Positions 7,081 to 14,811 of a DNA stretch of 21,280 nt are shown here, piece after piece. Origin of the DNA: JBDSEG01 sp039920165 (GTDB taxonomy: Bacteria; Pseudomonadota; Gammaproteobacteria; Burkholderiales; Burkholderiaceae_C); the NCBI GenBank assembly GCA_039920165.1, contig JBDSEG010000063.1, positions 1 to 21,280 on the forward strand, written 5' to 3'. The notes beneath the pieces are model-generated. The model was not told the DNA's origin and ran no database searches. It saw only the letters and a program-made list of their open reading frames with translations. The stretch's first letter is position 1. Each line of letters starts with the position of its first letter. The position numbers and the translations under genes are program-made.

Positions 7081-8175
7081 TCAGAGGTCGGGGTACAGGC
7101 GCCCGGGGTTGAACACCCGGGCCGGATCGAAGGCCTTCTTCAGCTCGCGGTGGATGCGGTCGAGCGGCGATTGCAGCGGCGCGAAGACACCCGCTGACTT
7201 GTCGCGGCTGCAAAACAGCGTCGCGTGGCCGCCGACGCGCGCCGCGGCGTCGCGCACCTGCGCGGCCGGGGCGGCGCTGCACAGCCAGCGCTGCGCGCCG
7301 CCCCATTCGATCAACTGCTCGCCCGACAGCGCGAGCACCGGCGCGGTCTGCGGTACCGACATCCGCCAGAGCGCGCCGCCGCCCTCGACCGCCTGCGCGG
7401 CGCGCACGAAAAATTCGTCGGCATGGTCGCGCAGGCCGTCCCAGAACGGGGTCGCGAAACCGGGCTCGATGACCTCGCCGCCGAGCGTCTGCACCGCCGC
7501 CTGCACGGCGGCCAGCGCGCCGCGCAGGCGAACCAGCAGCGTACCGTCGTGCCATGCCGTGGCATTGATCGGCAGCGGTGCGCCGCCCCAGTCGTTCATG
7601 CGGTCGAGGGCCTGCGCCTGCCCGAGCTGCTGGCGCAGCGTTGCGGTGGCCGGCGCGACGGGCAGCACCTTGAGCGAAACCTCGAGGATCACGCCGAGGC
7701 TGCCGAGCGAGCCGGCGAGCAGGCGCGAGAGGTCGTAGCCGGCGACATTCTTCATCACCTGGCCGCCGAAGGTGAGCACCTCGCCGCTGCCGTTCAGCAG
7801 CGTCGCGCCGAGCACGAAATCGCGTACCGATCCGGTGGCCGCGCGCGGCGGTCCCGACAGCCCGGCCGCGACCATGCCGCCCACCGTGCCGCCCGGCGCA
7901 AAGCGCGGTGGCTCGAACGGCAGGCACTGGCCGCTCGCCGCCAGCAGCGCCTCCAGATCGGACAGCAGCGTGCCGCAGCGCGTGGTCACGACCAGCTCGG
8001 TCGGCTCGTAGCTCGAGGTGCCTTCGAGCACCCGGGTATCGAGCCATTCGCCCTGTGTCGGCTCGCCATAGAAGTCCTTTGTGCCGCCACCCCGGATGCA
8101 CAGTTGCGCGCCAGCCTCGCGCGCGCTGTTCACGCGGTCGACGAGGATCTGAAGGGCAGGGTCGTTCGGGCTCAT
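7081..8175 (-). CDS. glcE: Glycolate oxidase FAD-binding subunit GlcE
   Basis: A 364-residue FAD-binding subunit of glycolate dehydrogenase. The PCMH-type FAD domain covers about residues 8-170: RGGGTKDFYG at 28-37, ELVVTTRCGTLLSDLEALL near 60-78, FAPGGTVGGMVAAGLSGP at 92-109, and GGQVMKNVAGYDLSRLLAGS at 137-156. The C-terminus HRELKKAFDPARVFNPGRLY is the usual GlcD/GlcE ending. It lacks the larger catalytic domain of GlcD, and no glcD lies next to it. The ATG at 8173-8175 has no clear ribosome-binding site, and the upstream spacer is filled by repeat copy 1, so a transcript starting within or beyond the repeat is likely. It heads a compact five-gene block. Confidence 0.96.
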   Translation of the reverse strand: MSPNDPALQILVDRVNSAREAGAQLCIRGGGTKDFYGEPTQGEWLDTRVLEGTSSYEPTELVVTTRCGTLLSDLEALLAASGQCLPFEPPRFAPGGTVGGMVAAGLSGPPRAATGSVRDFVLGATLLNGSGEVLTFGGQVMKNVAGYDLSRLLAGSLGSLGVILEVSLKVLPVAPATATLRQQLGQAQALDRMNDWGGAPLPINATAWHDGTLLVRLRGALAAVQAAVQTLGGEVIEPGFATPFWDGLRDHADEFFVRAAQAVEGGGALWRMSVPQTAPVLALSGEQLIEWGGAQRWLCSAAPAAQVRDAAARVGGHATLFCSRDKSAGVFAPLQSPLDRIHRELKKAFDPARVFNPGRLYPDL

Positions 8176-8189
8176 ACGGAGTCAAATAA

Positions 8190-8287
8190 CCGGCCGCAAA
8201 GACGCAAAGATCGCAATGGTCGCGAAGGAATTGCAAGAAGTGTTTCGGCATCTTTGCGTACTTCGCGACCTTCGCGCCTTCGCGTCC
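8190..8287 (-). repeat. Dispersed intergenic repeat, copy 1
   Basis: This fills most of the 134-base spacer between the aminotransferase and glcE. It is built from GCAAAG, GCGAAGG and their reverse complements. On the plus strand GGTCGCGAAG (8218-8227) and CTTCGCGACC (8261-8270) form a perfect 10-base inverted repeat around a 33-base loop, so the RNA should fold. Read on the minus strand, 8259 down to 8190 aligns without gaps to 15298-15367, with 62 of 70 bases identical by my hand count. No ORF is supported inside it. It resembles the REP/MITE-like intergenic repeats common in proteobacteria, but I cannot name the family. Confidence 0.85.
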
Positions 8288-8309
8288 AAATTTTCTTCAT
8301 CGCAGTCTC

Positions 8310-9506
8310 TCAGGCCGCCATCACCGCCGCCATCGCGACCGCCGTCGGCTCGACGTTGGCGCGGTTCAGGCCGGCGATGCAGATGCGGCCCGAGCGAACC
8401 ATGTAGACAGCATGTTCGCGGCGCAGCCGGTCGACTTGCGCGGCCGACAAACCGGTATAGCTGAACATGCCGCGCTGGGTCAGGATATAGCCGAAGTCGC
8501 GCTGCGGCATGCGCGCCTTCAGCACCTCGTGCAGCGCGTGGCGCATGGAAAGGATGCGCTGGCGCATCGCTTCCAGATCGCGTTCCCATGCAGCGCGCAA
8601 CTCGGGTTCGTCGAGTACCGCAGCGACCAGCGCGCCGCCGTGGATCGGCGGGTTGGAGTAGTTGCGCCGCACCGTGAACTTGAGCTGGCCGAGCACGTTC
8701 GTCGCCTGCTCGGCATCGGGGCACACGACCGACAGCGCGCCGCAGCGCTCGCCGTAAAGGCTCATGCTCTTCGAGAACGAGTTCGCGACGAAGAACGACA
8801 GACCCGCATCGGCCATGGCGCGCAGCGCATAGGCATCGGCCCCGATGCCGTCGCCGAAGCCCTGGTAGGCGAGGTCGAGATAAGGGAGCATGTCGCGCTC
8901 GCGCAGCACCGGGATCAGCGCATCCCACTGCGCGCGCGTGAGGTCGACCCCGGTCGGGTTGTGGCAGCACGCATGCAGCAGCACGATGCTATGCGCTGGC
9001 AGGCCGCGCAGGCAGTCGAGCATCGCATCGAAGGCGAGGCCGCCGATGGCCGCGTCGTAGTACGGATAGGTGTGCACGGGAATCCCGGCGCCCTCGAAAA
9101 TCGCGCGGTGGTTGTCCCAGGTCGGGTCGCTGACCCAGACTTCGCTGGTCGGGAAATAGCGCTTCAGAAAATCCGCGCCGACCTTCAGGCCGCCGCTCGA
9201 CCCGACCGCCTGCAGCGTCGCGATCCGGCCCGCTGCGATCAGCGGATGACCGGCGCCGAACAGCAGGCGCTGCACCGCGGCGCGGAAATTGGCCGCGCCC
9301 TCGATCGGCAGGTACGGCTTGGCGCCGCCGCGCTCGTACAGCAGCGCTTCGGCGCGGCGCACCGAGTCGAGCACCGGGATGCGCCCGGCATCGTCGAAAT
9401 AGATGCCGATCGACAGATTGATCTTGCCCGGCCGCGGATCGCGCTGGAAGTCTTCGTTGAGGCTGAGGATCGGATCGCCGGCAAACGGCTCGACGTGCTT
9501 GAACAT
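8310..9506 (-). CDS. tyrB: Aromatic/aspartate aminotransferase (PLP fold type I)
   Basis: A 398-residue cytosolic transaminase of the AspC/TyrB group, which moves amino groups between aspartate or aromatic amino acids and 2-oxoglutarate. Expected residues are visible. Trp130 is in SDPTWDNH, Asn183 in CCHNPTG and Asp211 in LDLAYQGFG. The PLP lysine is Lys246 in NSFSKSMSLYGERCG, with the phosphate-binding Arg254. The substrate carboxylate Arg374 is in VRSGRICIAGLN. Length fits the family. The ATG at 9504-9506 has GGAG seven bases upstream. It follows the DUF2332 gene by 25 bases and is probably cotranscribed with it. The choice between TyrB and AspC specificity cannot be made from these motifs; betaproteobacterial single copies are usually named tyrB. 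Confidence 0.93.
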   Translation of the reverse strand: MFKHVEPFAGDPILSLNEDFQRDPRPGKINLSIGIYFDDAGRIPVLDSVRRAEALLYERGGAKPYLPIEGAANFRAAVQRLLFGAGHPLIAAGRIATLQAVGSSGGLKVGADFLKRYFPTSEVWVSDPTWDNHRAIFEGAGIPVHTYPYYDAAIGGLAFDAMLDCLRGLPAHSIVLLHACCHNPTGVDLTRAQWDALIPVLRERDMLPYLDLAYQGFGDGIGADAYALRAMADAGLSFFVANSFSKSMSLYGERCGALSVVCPDAEQATNVLGQLKFTVRRNYSNPPIHGGALVAAVLDEPELRAAWERDLEAMRQRILSMRHALHEVLKARMPQRDFGYILTQRGMFSYTGLSAAQVDRLRREHAVYMVRSGRICIAGLNRANVEPTAVAMAAVMAA

Positions 9507-9531
9507 GGGCAGCTCCGGGAGGGTCGGCCGA

Positions 9532-10686
9532 TTATCTCGGCTGCGTCGACGCCGGCCCTGCGCGCCACTCGACCCACCGTCCGTGCGCGTGCGAACGGGC
9601 TAGAAGCTCGAAGCGCACGCTGCCCTGCGGCGCCGAACAGAGCGTCCACAGGGTCGTCGCGACCCGGTCTTCCTCGGACTCGAACGGCGGCGGCAGATCG
9701 AGCTCGGCAATGCGCACGTGCGGACCTTCGGCTGACAGCCACTGAACGCCACGCTCGCGCACCAGCGCCGTCATCGCCGTCACATGACGACCGAGCTCGT
9801 CGCGGTCGACATAGTGGAGCACCCAGCTGTGGAAGACGACCGGCGTGACGCCGTGCGGCAGCGCGTCGAGCCAGGGTTCGATCGCGGCCAGACAGTCTGC
9901 TTCGCGACGCACCGCCCAACCTTCGCGACGCGCGAGCGCCGCCGCCTCCAGCAGCCGGCGTTGGCGCGCGTGATCGCCCGGCCAGATGCAGGCGCGCAGC
10001 CAGCGCAGCGCGTCGGCACCGTTCACGTCGACCGGCGCCGGGTCGATGCCCAGACGTTCGACGATGCGCGGCGCCGGGTTGACCGACGGCAGCGCGACCG
10101 GGCCGACGCGGCGGCAGACGAGATGCGGGATCGCGTCGTCCGTCGCTTCGTGCAGCGATTCGGTCGATTCGACCTCGCCGTACGCATAGCGATCGACGCC
10201 GAGGTTCAGGCCGGCGCTGCAGCCGAAATCGAGCAGCGCCAGATCGCGTCCGCCGCTCGCCTGCGCGATATGGCACAGCGCCGGCCAGAGCACGGCGCAG
10301 CGGCCGATCTCATTGGTCTGGGTCGAGCGGGTCGCGATCGACGCGAGCATTGCGGCCTGCTCTTGCGCTACAAAATCGGCGAACGCATCGGCAAGGGCCG
10401 CGTCCGGCGCGCGGGTGCCGCCGACGCTTTCGAAATACGCCGCCAGCGGATGCGCGATGCCGCCGAGGATGCGCTCGTGCAACGCCGCCAGCCACAGGTT
10501 GGGAAGCTGCTGGCCGGGCGGCGCGCGCCACAGCATGGCAAGCCAGTCGGGCCGGGCGGCGACCTGCCGGCACAGCGCGGCGTACAGCGCGTCGCCGACA
10601 TCGAAGCCGCGAAAGCGCGCCGCCAGCACCTCGAGCGGCACCGCACCCGGCGGGACCAGGGAGCGCGGTGCCCCGGCGGCGCTCAC
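9532..10686 (-). CDS. DUF2332 family protein with a methyltransferase-like motif
   Basis: A 384-residue soluble protein of the DUF2332 family. The GTG at 10684-10686 overlaps the glutathione peroxidase stop as GTGA, and the protein then begins SAAGAPRSLVPP. Family features are FRGFDVGDALYAALC near residue 26, RSTQTNEIGRC at 120-130, and LALLDFGCSAGLNLGVDRY at 149-167. The last resembles motif I of SAM-dependent methyltransferases. The later VVFHSWVLHYV is consistent with such a Rossmann-like core. No substrate or reaction is established that I know of. Overlap with the peroxidase suggests coupled expression but not necessarily a shared pathway. Confidence 0.85.
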   Translation of the reverse strand: MSAAGAPRSLVPPGAVPLEVLAARFRGFDVGDALYAALCRQVAARPDWLAMLWRAPPGQQLPNLWLAALHERILGGIAHPLAAYFESVGGTRAPDAALADAFADFVAQEQAAMLASIATRSTQTNEIGRCAVLWPALCHIAQASGGRDLALLDFGCSAGLNLGVDRYAYGEVESTESLHEATDDAIPHLVCRRVGPVALPSVNPAPRIVERLGIDPAPVDVNGADALRWLRACIWPGDHARQRRLLEAAALARREGWAVRREADCLAAIEPWLDALPHGVTPVVFHSWVLHYVDRDELGRHVTAMTALVRERGVQWLSAEGPHVRIAELDLPPPFESEEDRVATTLWTLCSAPQGSVRFELLARSHAHGRWVEWRAGPASTQPR

Positions 10687-11183
10687 ACCGGTTGCGCGAG
10701 TGCCGCCTCGATATCGGCGCGCATCGATTCGGGCGATTCGTTCGGCGCGTAACGCTTGCGCACCCGCCCGTCGCGGCCGACCAGGAATTTGGTGAAATTC
10801 CACTTCACGGCCTGGCTGCCGAACAGTCCGGGTGCCTGCGCCTTGAGCCACTGCCACAGCGGGTGCGCGTCGCTGCCGTTCACGCGCACCTTGGCCATCA
10901 TCGGAAAGCTAACGCCGTAGTTGAGCTGGCAGAAGGCGGCGATCTGATCGTTGGCGCCGGGGTCCTGCGCGCCGAATTCGTTGCTCGGAAAACCGACCAC
11001 GACGAGGCCGCGATCGGCGTAGTCGCGCCAGAGCTTTTCGAGCCCGGCAAACTGCGGCGTGAAGCCGCAGGCGCTGGCGGTATTGACGATCAGCAGCACC
11101 TTGCCGCCCTGGGTCGAGAAGTGCGCCGGCTGGCCGTTGATCGACAGCGACTCGAAGTCGAAGAGCGAGGTGGAGGTGGACAT
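10683..11183 (-). CDS. Glutathione peroxidase family protein
   Basis: A 166-residue thioredoxin-fold peroxidase that reduces hydroperoxides, in bacteria usually with thioredoxin. The peroxidatic Cys39 lies in NTASACGFTPQ. A second cysteine, Cys85, sits in AAFCQLNYGVSFP, the position of the resolving Cys in thioredoxin-dependent members. The Trp-Asn pair (128-129) is in VKWNFTKFLVGRDG. The Gln of the usual catalytic tetrad, found in FPxNQFG of BtuE and animal enzymes, is Glu69 here (FPSNEFGAQDPG). No signal peptide is seen. The ATG at 11181-11183 is chosen from length; an in-frame GTG three codons earlier is possible, and neither has a clear ribosome-binding site. The stop overlaps the start of the DUF2332 gene. 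Confidence 0.93.
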   Translation of the reverse strand: MSTSTSLFDFESLSINGQPAHFSTQGGKVLLIVNTASACGFTPQFAGLEKLWRDYADRGLVVVGFPSNEFGAQDPGANDQIAAFCQLNYGVSFPMMAKVRVNGSDAHPLWQWLKAQAPGLFGSQAVKWNFTKFLVGRDGRVRKRYAPNESPESMRADIEAALAQPV

Positions 11184-11224
11184 GGCGTTCACGGTCGAAG
11201 GCGCGGAGGCCGGGCGATCGATTC

Positions 11225-12217
11225 TCACCCTTCGTCGCGACCTTTGTGCGCGCCGGGCGGCGCGGGTGGCGGCGCATCGGGCCGCCACGCCGCGTGCAGC
11301 GCCGCCAGCACGATCAGCCCGCCGCCCGCGAGCAGCTGCGGCGTGAGCCGGCCGGCGCCGAGCGCCCACGCTGAGACCGAAGCGAACACCACCTCGGTCA
11401 GCATCACGACCGCAGTCACATTTGCCGGAAGGCGTGCGGCGCCGTACTGCAGCGCGAGGTTGCCGGCCAGGAAGAGCAGCGCCAGCACGAACGCGACGCG
11501 CAGCCACGCGGCCTGCGGAACGGGCGGCCAGGAAATCTGCGCCTGCAGCGCGAGCGTCGTGGCAAGGCTGCCCGCGACCAGCACGCCGCCCACAAACATC
11601 GCCAGCGCGCGGGCCTCCTCGGGCCGGTGCGCCTCGCGCCGCAGCATCACGTTGTTGAGCGCGAACGAGAAGCCGCCGACCAAGCCGAGCGCGTCGGCGA
11701 GCGAGACCGGCACCTTGGGACCGCCGTCGGCCGCCAGTCCGCCGGACGGCCACAGCACAACCAGCGCACCGCAGAGCGCGAGTGCGACGCGCCCGAGCGC
11801 GGCGCGGGTCAGGGGCTCGTTCAGTAGCAGCCGGCCGAGCAGCACGCTCCACAGCGGCATCAGATAGAACAGCAGCACGACCCGCACGACGTCGCCGATG
11901 ACGACTGCCCAGTTGAAGGCGGCGTTGGTCGTTCCCGAGGCGAGCACCAGGATCCAAAGCACCGGCGTGCTCAGCAGCTGGCGTAGCGCCTGCGGACGCC
12001 AGGCCAGGATCGCGAGACACGAGACCGCGAAGACCAGCGCGGTGGCCCACAGCGGATGCAGGCCGTGCGATTCGAGGCGGCGAAACGGCCACCAGGCGGT
12101 GCCCCAGACCAATGCGTTGAATGCCAGCGCGAGTGCAGGCAATGGCGATGCCGGCAACGACGCAGCGGGCAAGGGCGATGCAGGCAGCGCGGGCGCGGAA
12201 GGTGGCTGCGGCGTCAA
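11225..12217 (-). CDS. EamA-family (DMT superfamily) transporter
   Basis: A roughly 330-residue inner-membrane permease with about ten hydrophobic segments in two EamA halves. The first half begins ALAFNALVWGTAWWPFRRLE; the second begins LGLVGGFSFALNNVMLRREA. VLLFYLMPLWSVLLGRLLLNEPLT is the usual end of the first half. Such carriers export metabolites or amino acids; the substrate is unknown. No ATG lies before the first helix. The best start is the TTG at 12215-12217, which overlaps the lplT stop as TTGA, the same arrangement seen at other junctions here. The residues before the first helix contain LPASPLPA twice, from a 30-base imperfect tandem repeat. The C-terminus is a Pro-rich tail. Confidence 0.88.
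   Translation of the reverse strand: MTPQPPSAPALPASPLPAASLPASPLPALALAFNALVWGTAWWPFRRLESHGLHPLWATALVFAVSCLAILAWRPQALRQLLSTPVLWILVLASGTTNAAFNWAVVIGDVVRVVLLFYLMPLWSVLLGRLLLNEPLTRAALGRVALALCGALVVLWPSGGLAADGGPKVPVSLADALGLVGGFSFALNNVMLRREAHRPEEARALAMFVGGVLVAGSLATTLALQAQISWPPVPQAAWLRVAFVLALLFLAGNLALQYGAARLPANVTAVVMLTEVVFASVSAWALGAGRLTPQLLAGGGLIVLAALHAAWRPDAPPPAPPGAHKGRDEG
12138..12187 (-). repeat. Two-unit 30-base tandem repeat at the EamA N-terminus
   Basis: The 20 bases at 12138-12157 recur at 12168-12187 with 17 identities, a 30-base period. The unit encodes the duplicated LPASPLPA stretch before the first membrane helix, so length may vary between strains. The repeat lies entirely inside the coding frame. 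Confidence 0.6.
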
Positions 12218-13491
12218 TGTTTGTCGCTGCGCGCGATGGCGAGCAGGTGGTCGACCTCGGCCTTGTAGCGCACGCAGTTGCTTGCGTGCCAGCGCTTGAT
12301 CAGCCACATGACGCCGGCCACGACGCTGCCGAAGACGGCGATCGCCGTGAAGGCCGACAAGCCGAGCTTGGTCATGCCGGTATAAAAAGCCCCGAGGCCG
12401 AGGATGCACGCCTGCTCGTTGAAATTCTGGACCGCGATCGAGCGCCCGGCGCCCATCAGGTTGTGGCCGCGGTGCTGCAGCAGCGCATTCATCGGCACGA
12501 CCAGAAAGCCGCCCGCCAGGCCGAGCAGCATCAGGAACGGAATCGCGACATACACATCGCGGATCGCGTTCAACCCGATGACGAGAACGCCCATCGCGAT
12601 GCCCAGCGGGATCACCGCCGTCGCCTTGTCCAGGCGCATTCGCATCGACGCCAGGACCGCACCGACGGCGACGCCGATCGACACCACGCCGGCGAGCGAC
12701 GAGGCCTGCGTGGTGCTGTAGCCCAGCGCCGCCGCGGCCCACGGGAAGACGATGATGCGCAGGTTGCCGCCGACGCCCCAGAACATGGTGGTGGTGGCGA
12801 GCGAGATCTGGCCGAGCTTGTCGCCCCAAAGCCGCGCGTTGCAGCTCGAGAAGTCGCGCACCAGAAACATCGGGTTGCGCGACAGCGGCTGCAAGGGCGC
12901 CTCGGTGCGAGGTATATACAGGTTGAAGATCGCGGCGACGATATAGACGCCGATCATGCTGGCGATCGCGGCCTCGGGCGCGGTATCGATGGAGGTATCG
13001 ACGAACGGCATGTCGAAATTGAGCAGCACCGCGGACAGGCGCCGGCCCACCAGTTGCCCGCCCAGCACGATGCCGAGGATGATCGAGGCGATCGTCAGTC
13101 CCTCGACCCAGCCGTTCGCCTTCACGAGCTGGGACGCCGGCAAGAGTTCGGTGAGGATGCCGTACTTGGCGGGCGAATAGGCCGCCGCGCCGAGCCCGAC
13201 GATGGCATAGGCGAGCAAGGGATGGCCGCCGAACAGCATCATCAGGCAGCCGATCACCTTGATGGTGTTGGCAACGAACATGACGCGCCCCTTCGGCACC
13301 GCATCGGCGAAGGCGCCGACGAAGGGCGCGAGCAGCACGTAGAACAGCGCGAACATCGGACCGAGGGCCGGAATCTGCCACGTGGGTGCGTGGTTGCTCT
13401 TGAGCAGTTCTATCGCCGCCACCAACAGCGCGTTATCAGCCAGCGAGCTGAAAAACTGCGCCGACATGATGGTGTAAAAACCTTTTTTCAT
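12214..13491 (-). CDS. lplT: Lysophospholipid transporter LplT (MFS)
   Basis: A 425-residue major facilitator protein with about 12 membrane helices. LplT flips lysophospholipids across the inner membrane for reacylation by Aas. The N-terminus MKKGFYTIMSAQFFSSLADN is a strong match to LplT, followed by NALLVAAIELL. FADAVPKGRVMFVANTIKVIG and GAAAYSPAKYGILTELLP are the usual cytoplasmic-loop and helix 5 signatures. GGFLVVPMNALLQHRGH and RSIAVQNFNEQACIL lie in the C-terminal half. The ATG at 13489-13491 is chosen because upstream residues are Arg-rich and non-conserved. No aas fusion or neighbour is present. It is divergent from alr, an order I recall from other betaproteobacteria. Confidence 0.94.
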   Translation of the reverse strand: MKKGFYTIMSAQFFSSLADNALLVAAIELLKSNHAPTWQIPALGPMFALFYVLLAPFVGAFADAVPKGRVMFVANTIKVIGCLMMLFGGHPLLAYAIVGLGAAAYSPAKYGILTELLPASQLVKANGWVEGLTIASIILGIVLGGQLVGRRLSAVLLNFDMPFVDTSIDTAPEAAIASMIGVYIVAAIFNLYIPRTEAPLQPLSRNPMFLVRDFSSCNARLWGDKLGQISLATTTMFWGVGGNLRIIVFPWAAAALGYSTTQASSLAGVVSIGVAVGAVLASMRMRLDKATAVIPLGIAMGVLVIGLNAIRDVYVAIPFLMLLGLAGGFLVVPMNALLQHRGHNLMGAGRSIAVQNFNEQACILGLGAFYTGMTKLGLSAFTAIAVFGSVVAGVMWLIKRWHASNCVRYKAEVDHLLAIARSDKH

Positions 13492-13697
13492 TCGCGTGCC
13501 GGCGGCTTGGGGCGCGGCATTCTCGAGTCCGCTGATGTCTCCTGCGGCGGCGTTATAGCACGCGACCTTTGGCACAAAGCGGCCCGCAAGGGCCTCCGTC
13601 TCCGGTGCGTGAAAGGCAGAATCGACGCGCCGTCGAACCGTTCCGAGCCCCTTCGCCGCCCTTTCGCGACCCGCTCGCGAACCGACAAATTCAAGCC
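13492..13697. promoter_or_regulatory. Divergent lplT/alr intergenic region
   Basis: This 206-base spacer separates the lplT and alr starts and should hold both promoters. For lplT, a TATAAC hexamer reads on the minus strand (13552-13557), about 60 bases upstream of its ATG, but without a convincing -35. For alr I find no clear -35/-10 pair; the 60 bases before its ATG are pyrimidine-rich (CCCCTTCGCCGCCCTTTCG). No operator repeat is obvious. Confidence 0.4.
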
Positions 13698-14804
13698 ATG
13701 CCGCGACCGATCGAAGCGCTGATCCACACCGATGCACTGAGCCACAACCTGGCCCGCGTGCGCCGTGCCGCGCCCGACGCGCGCATCTTCGCGGTGGTCA
13801 AGGCGAATGCCTACGGGCACGGCATCGAACGCGTCTTCGACGCGCTGCGGGGCGCCGACGGCTTCGCCCTGCTCGATCTCGAAGAGGCACAGCGCGTGCG
13901 CGACCTCGGCTGGCGCGGCCCGATCCTGCTGCTCGAAGGCTGCTTCGAGCCGCGCGATCTGGAACGCTGCTCGCGCCTGGACCTGTGGCACACGGTCCAC
14001 CACACGGTGCAGATCGACTGGCTCGCCGCGCACAAGACGCACGTTGCGCAGCATGTCTTTCTCAAGCTCAACAGCGGCATGAACCGGCTCGGCTTCGCAC
14101 CGGCGGCCTATGCGTCGGCGTGGCAGCGTCTGTCGGCGTTGCCGCAGGTCGAGCAGATCACGCTGATGGCGCATTTCGCGAACGCCGATGCACCCGGCAC
14201 CGATGCGATCGACAGCGCGCTCGCGGTCTTCGAATCGACCGTCGCCCATCTTCCCGGCGACCGCTCGCTGTGCAACAGCGCGGCAACGCTGTGCCACGCG
14301 CCGGGTCGGCCCGAGGTGAGTGGCGACTGGTTGCGCCCCGGCATCGCGCTGTACGGTTCGTCGCCGGACTTTCCGACCCACAGCGCCGCCGCCTGGGAGC
14401 TGCAGCCGACGATGACGCTGCGCGCGCAATTGATTGCGGTGCAGTCGGTCGCGGCCGGCGACGGCGTCGGCTACGGCAGCCGCTTTCGCGCCGAGGCGCC
14501 AATGCGCATCGGCGTCGCCGCCTGCGGATATGCCGACGGCTACCCGCGCAACGCGCCGACCGGCACGCCGGTGCTCGTGGACGGTTTGCGCACGCGCATC
14601 GTCGGCCGCATCTCGATGGACATGGTCACGGTCGACCTCGACGCCGCGCCGCAGGCGCGCGTGGGCAGCGAGGTCACGTTGTGGGGCCGCGGGCCGCAGG
14701 GCAGCCTGCTGCCCATCGACGAGGTCGCGCACGCCGCCGGAACGCTCGGTTACGAGCTGATGTGCGGGATTGCGGCGCGCGTGCCGGTGCGTGTCGCGAT
14801 ATGA
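13698..14804 (+). CDS. alr: Alanine racemase
   Basis: A 368-residue PLP enzyme that interconverts L- and D-alanine for peptidoglycan. The PLP lysine is Lys35 in AVVKANAYGHG. The second catalytic base is Tyr259 in GDGVGYGSRF. Arg130 is in LKLNSGMNRLGF, and RISMDMVTVDL at 305-315 is the C-terminal domain signature. Full length, with TIM-barrel and beta domains complete. The start ATG at 13698 gives PRPIEALIHTDALSHN, the usual N-terminus; a longer reading upstream is Arg/Pro-rich and unlikely. It is followed seven bases later by arfB and then by radA, so the three may be cotranscribed, though repeat copy 2 interrupts before radA. Confidence 0.97.
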   Translation: MPRPIEALIHTDALSHNLARVRRAAPDARIFAVVKANAYGHGIERVFDALRGADGFALLDLEEAQRVRDLGWRGPILLLEGCFEPRDLERCSRLDLWHTVHHTVQIDWLAAHKTHVAQHVFLKLNSGMNRLGFAPAAYASAWQRLSALPQVEQITLMAHFANADAPGTDAIDSALAVFESTVAHLPGDRSLCNSAATLCHAPGRPEVSGDWLRPGIALYGSSPDFPTHSAAAWELQPTMTLRAQLIAVQSVAAGDGVGYGSRFRAEAPMRIGVAACGYADGYPRNAPTGTPVLVDGLRTRIVGRISMDMVTVDLDAAPQARVGSEVTLWGRGPQGSLLPIDEVAHAAGTLGYELMCGIAARVPVRVAI

Positions 14805-14811
14805 AGGCCGC

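Noticed and set aside
6041..8251. 736-codon minus-strand frame overlapping glcE and glcF
   Set aside because: It is out of frame with both real genes and is Arg/Pro/Gly-rich, the expected appearance of a shifted frame in GC-rich coding DNA.
4524..8406. Several long plus-strand frames opposite DUF3095, glcF and glcE (for example 4524-5930, 5737-7197, 7225-8406)
   Set aside because: They show low-complexity Arg/His/Gln composition and no motif, while the minus-strand proteins carry intact catalytic or cluster residues.
11237..11246. CGCGACCTTT, as in the repeat core, at the 3' end of the EamA gene (and again at 13561-13570)
   Set aside because: Only ten bases match and the surrounding sequence does not align, so they cannot be told from chance in this composition.
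12214..13737. Longer N-terminus for LplT from an upstream ATG at 13737
   Set aside because: The extra 82 residues are Arg/Ala-rich, would overlap the alr start region, and LplT normally begins just before FYTIMSAQFFSS.
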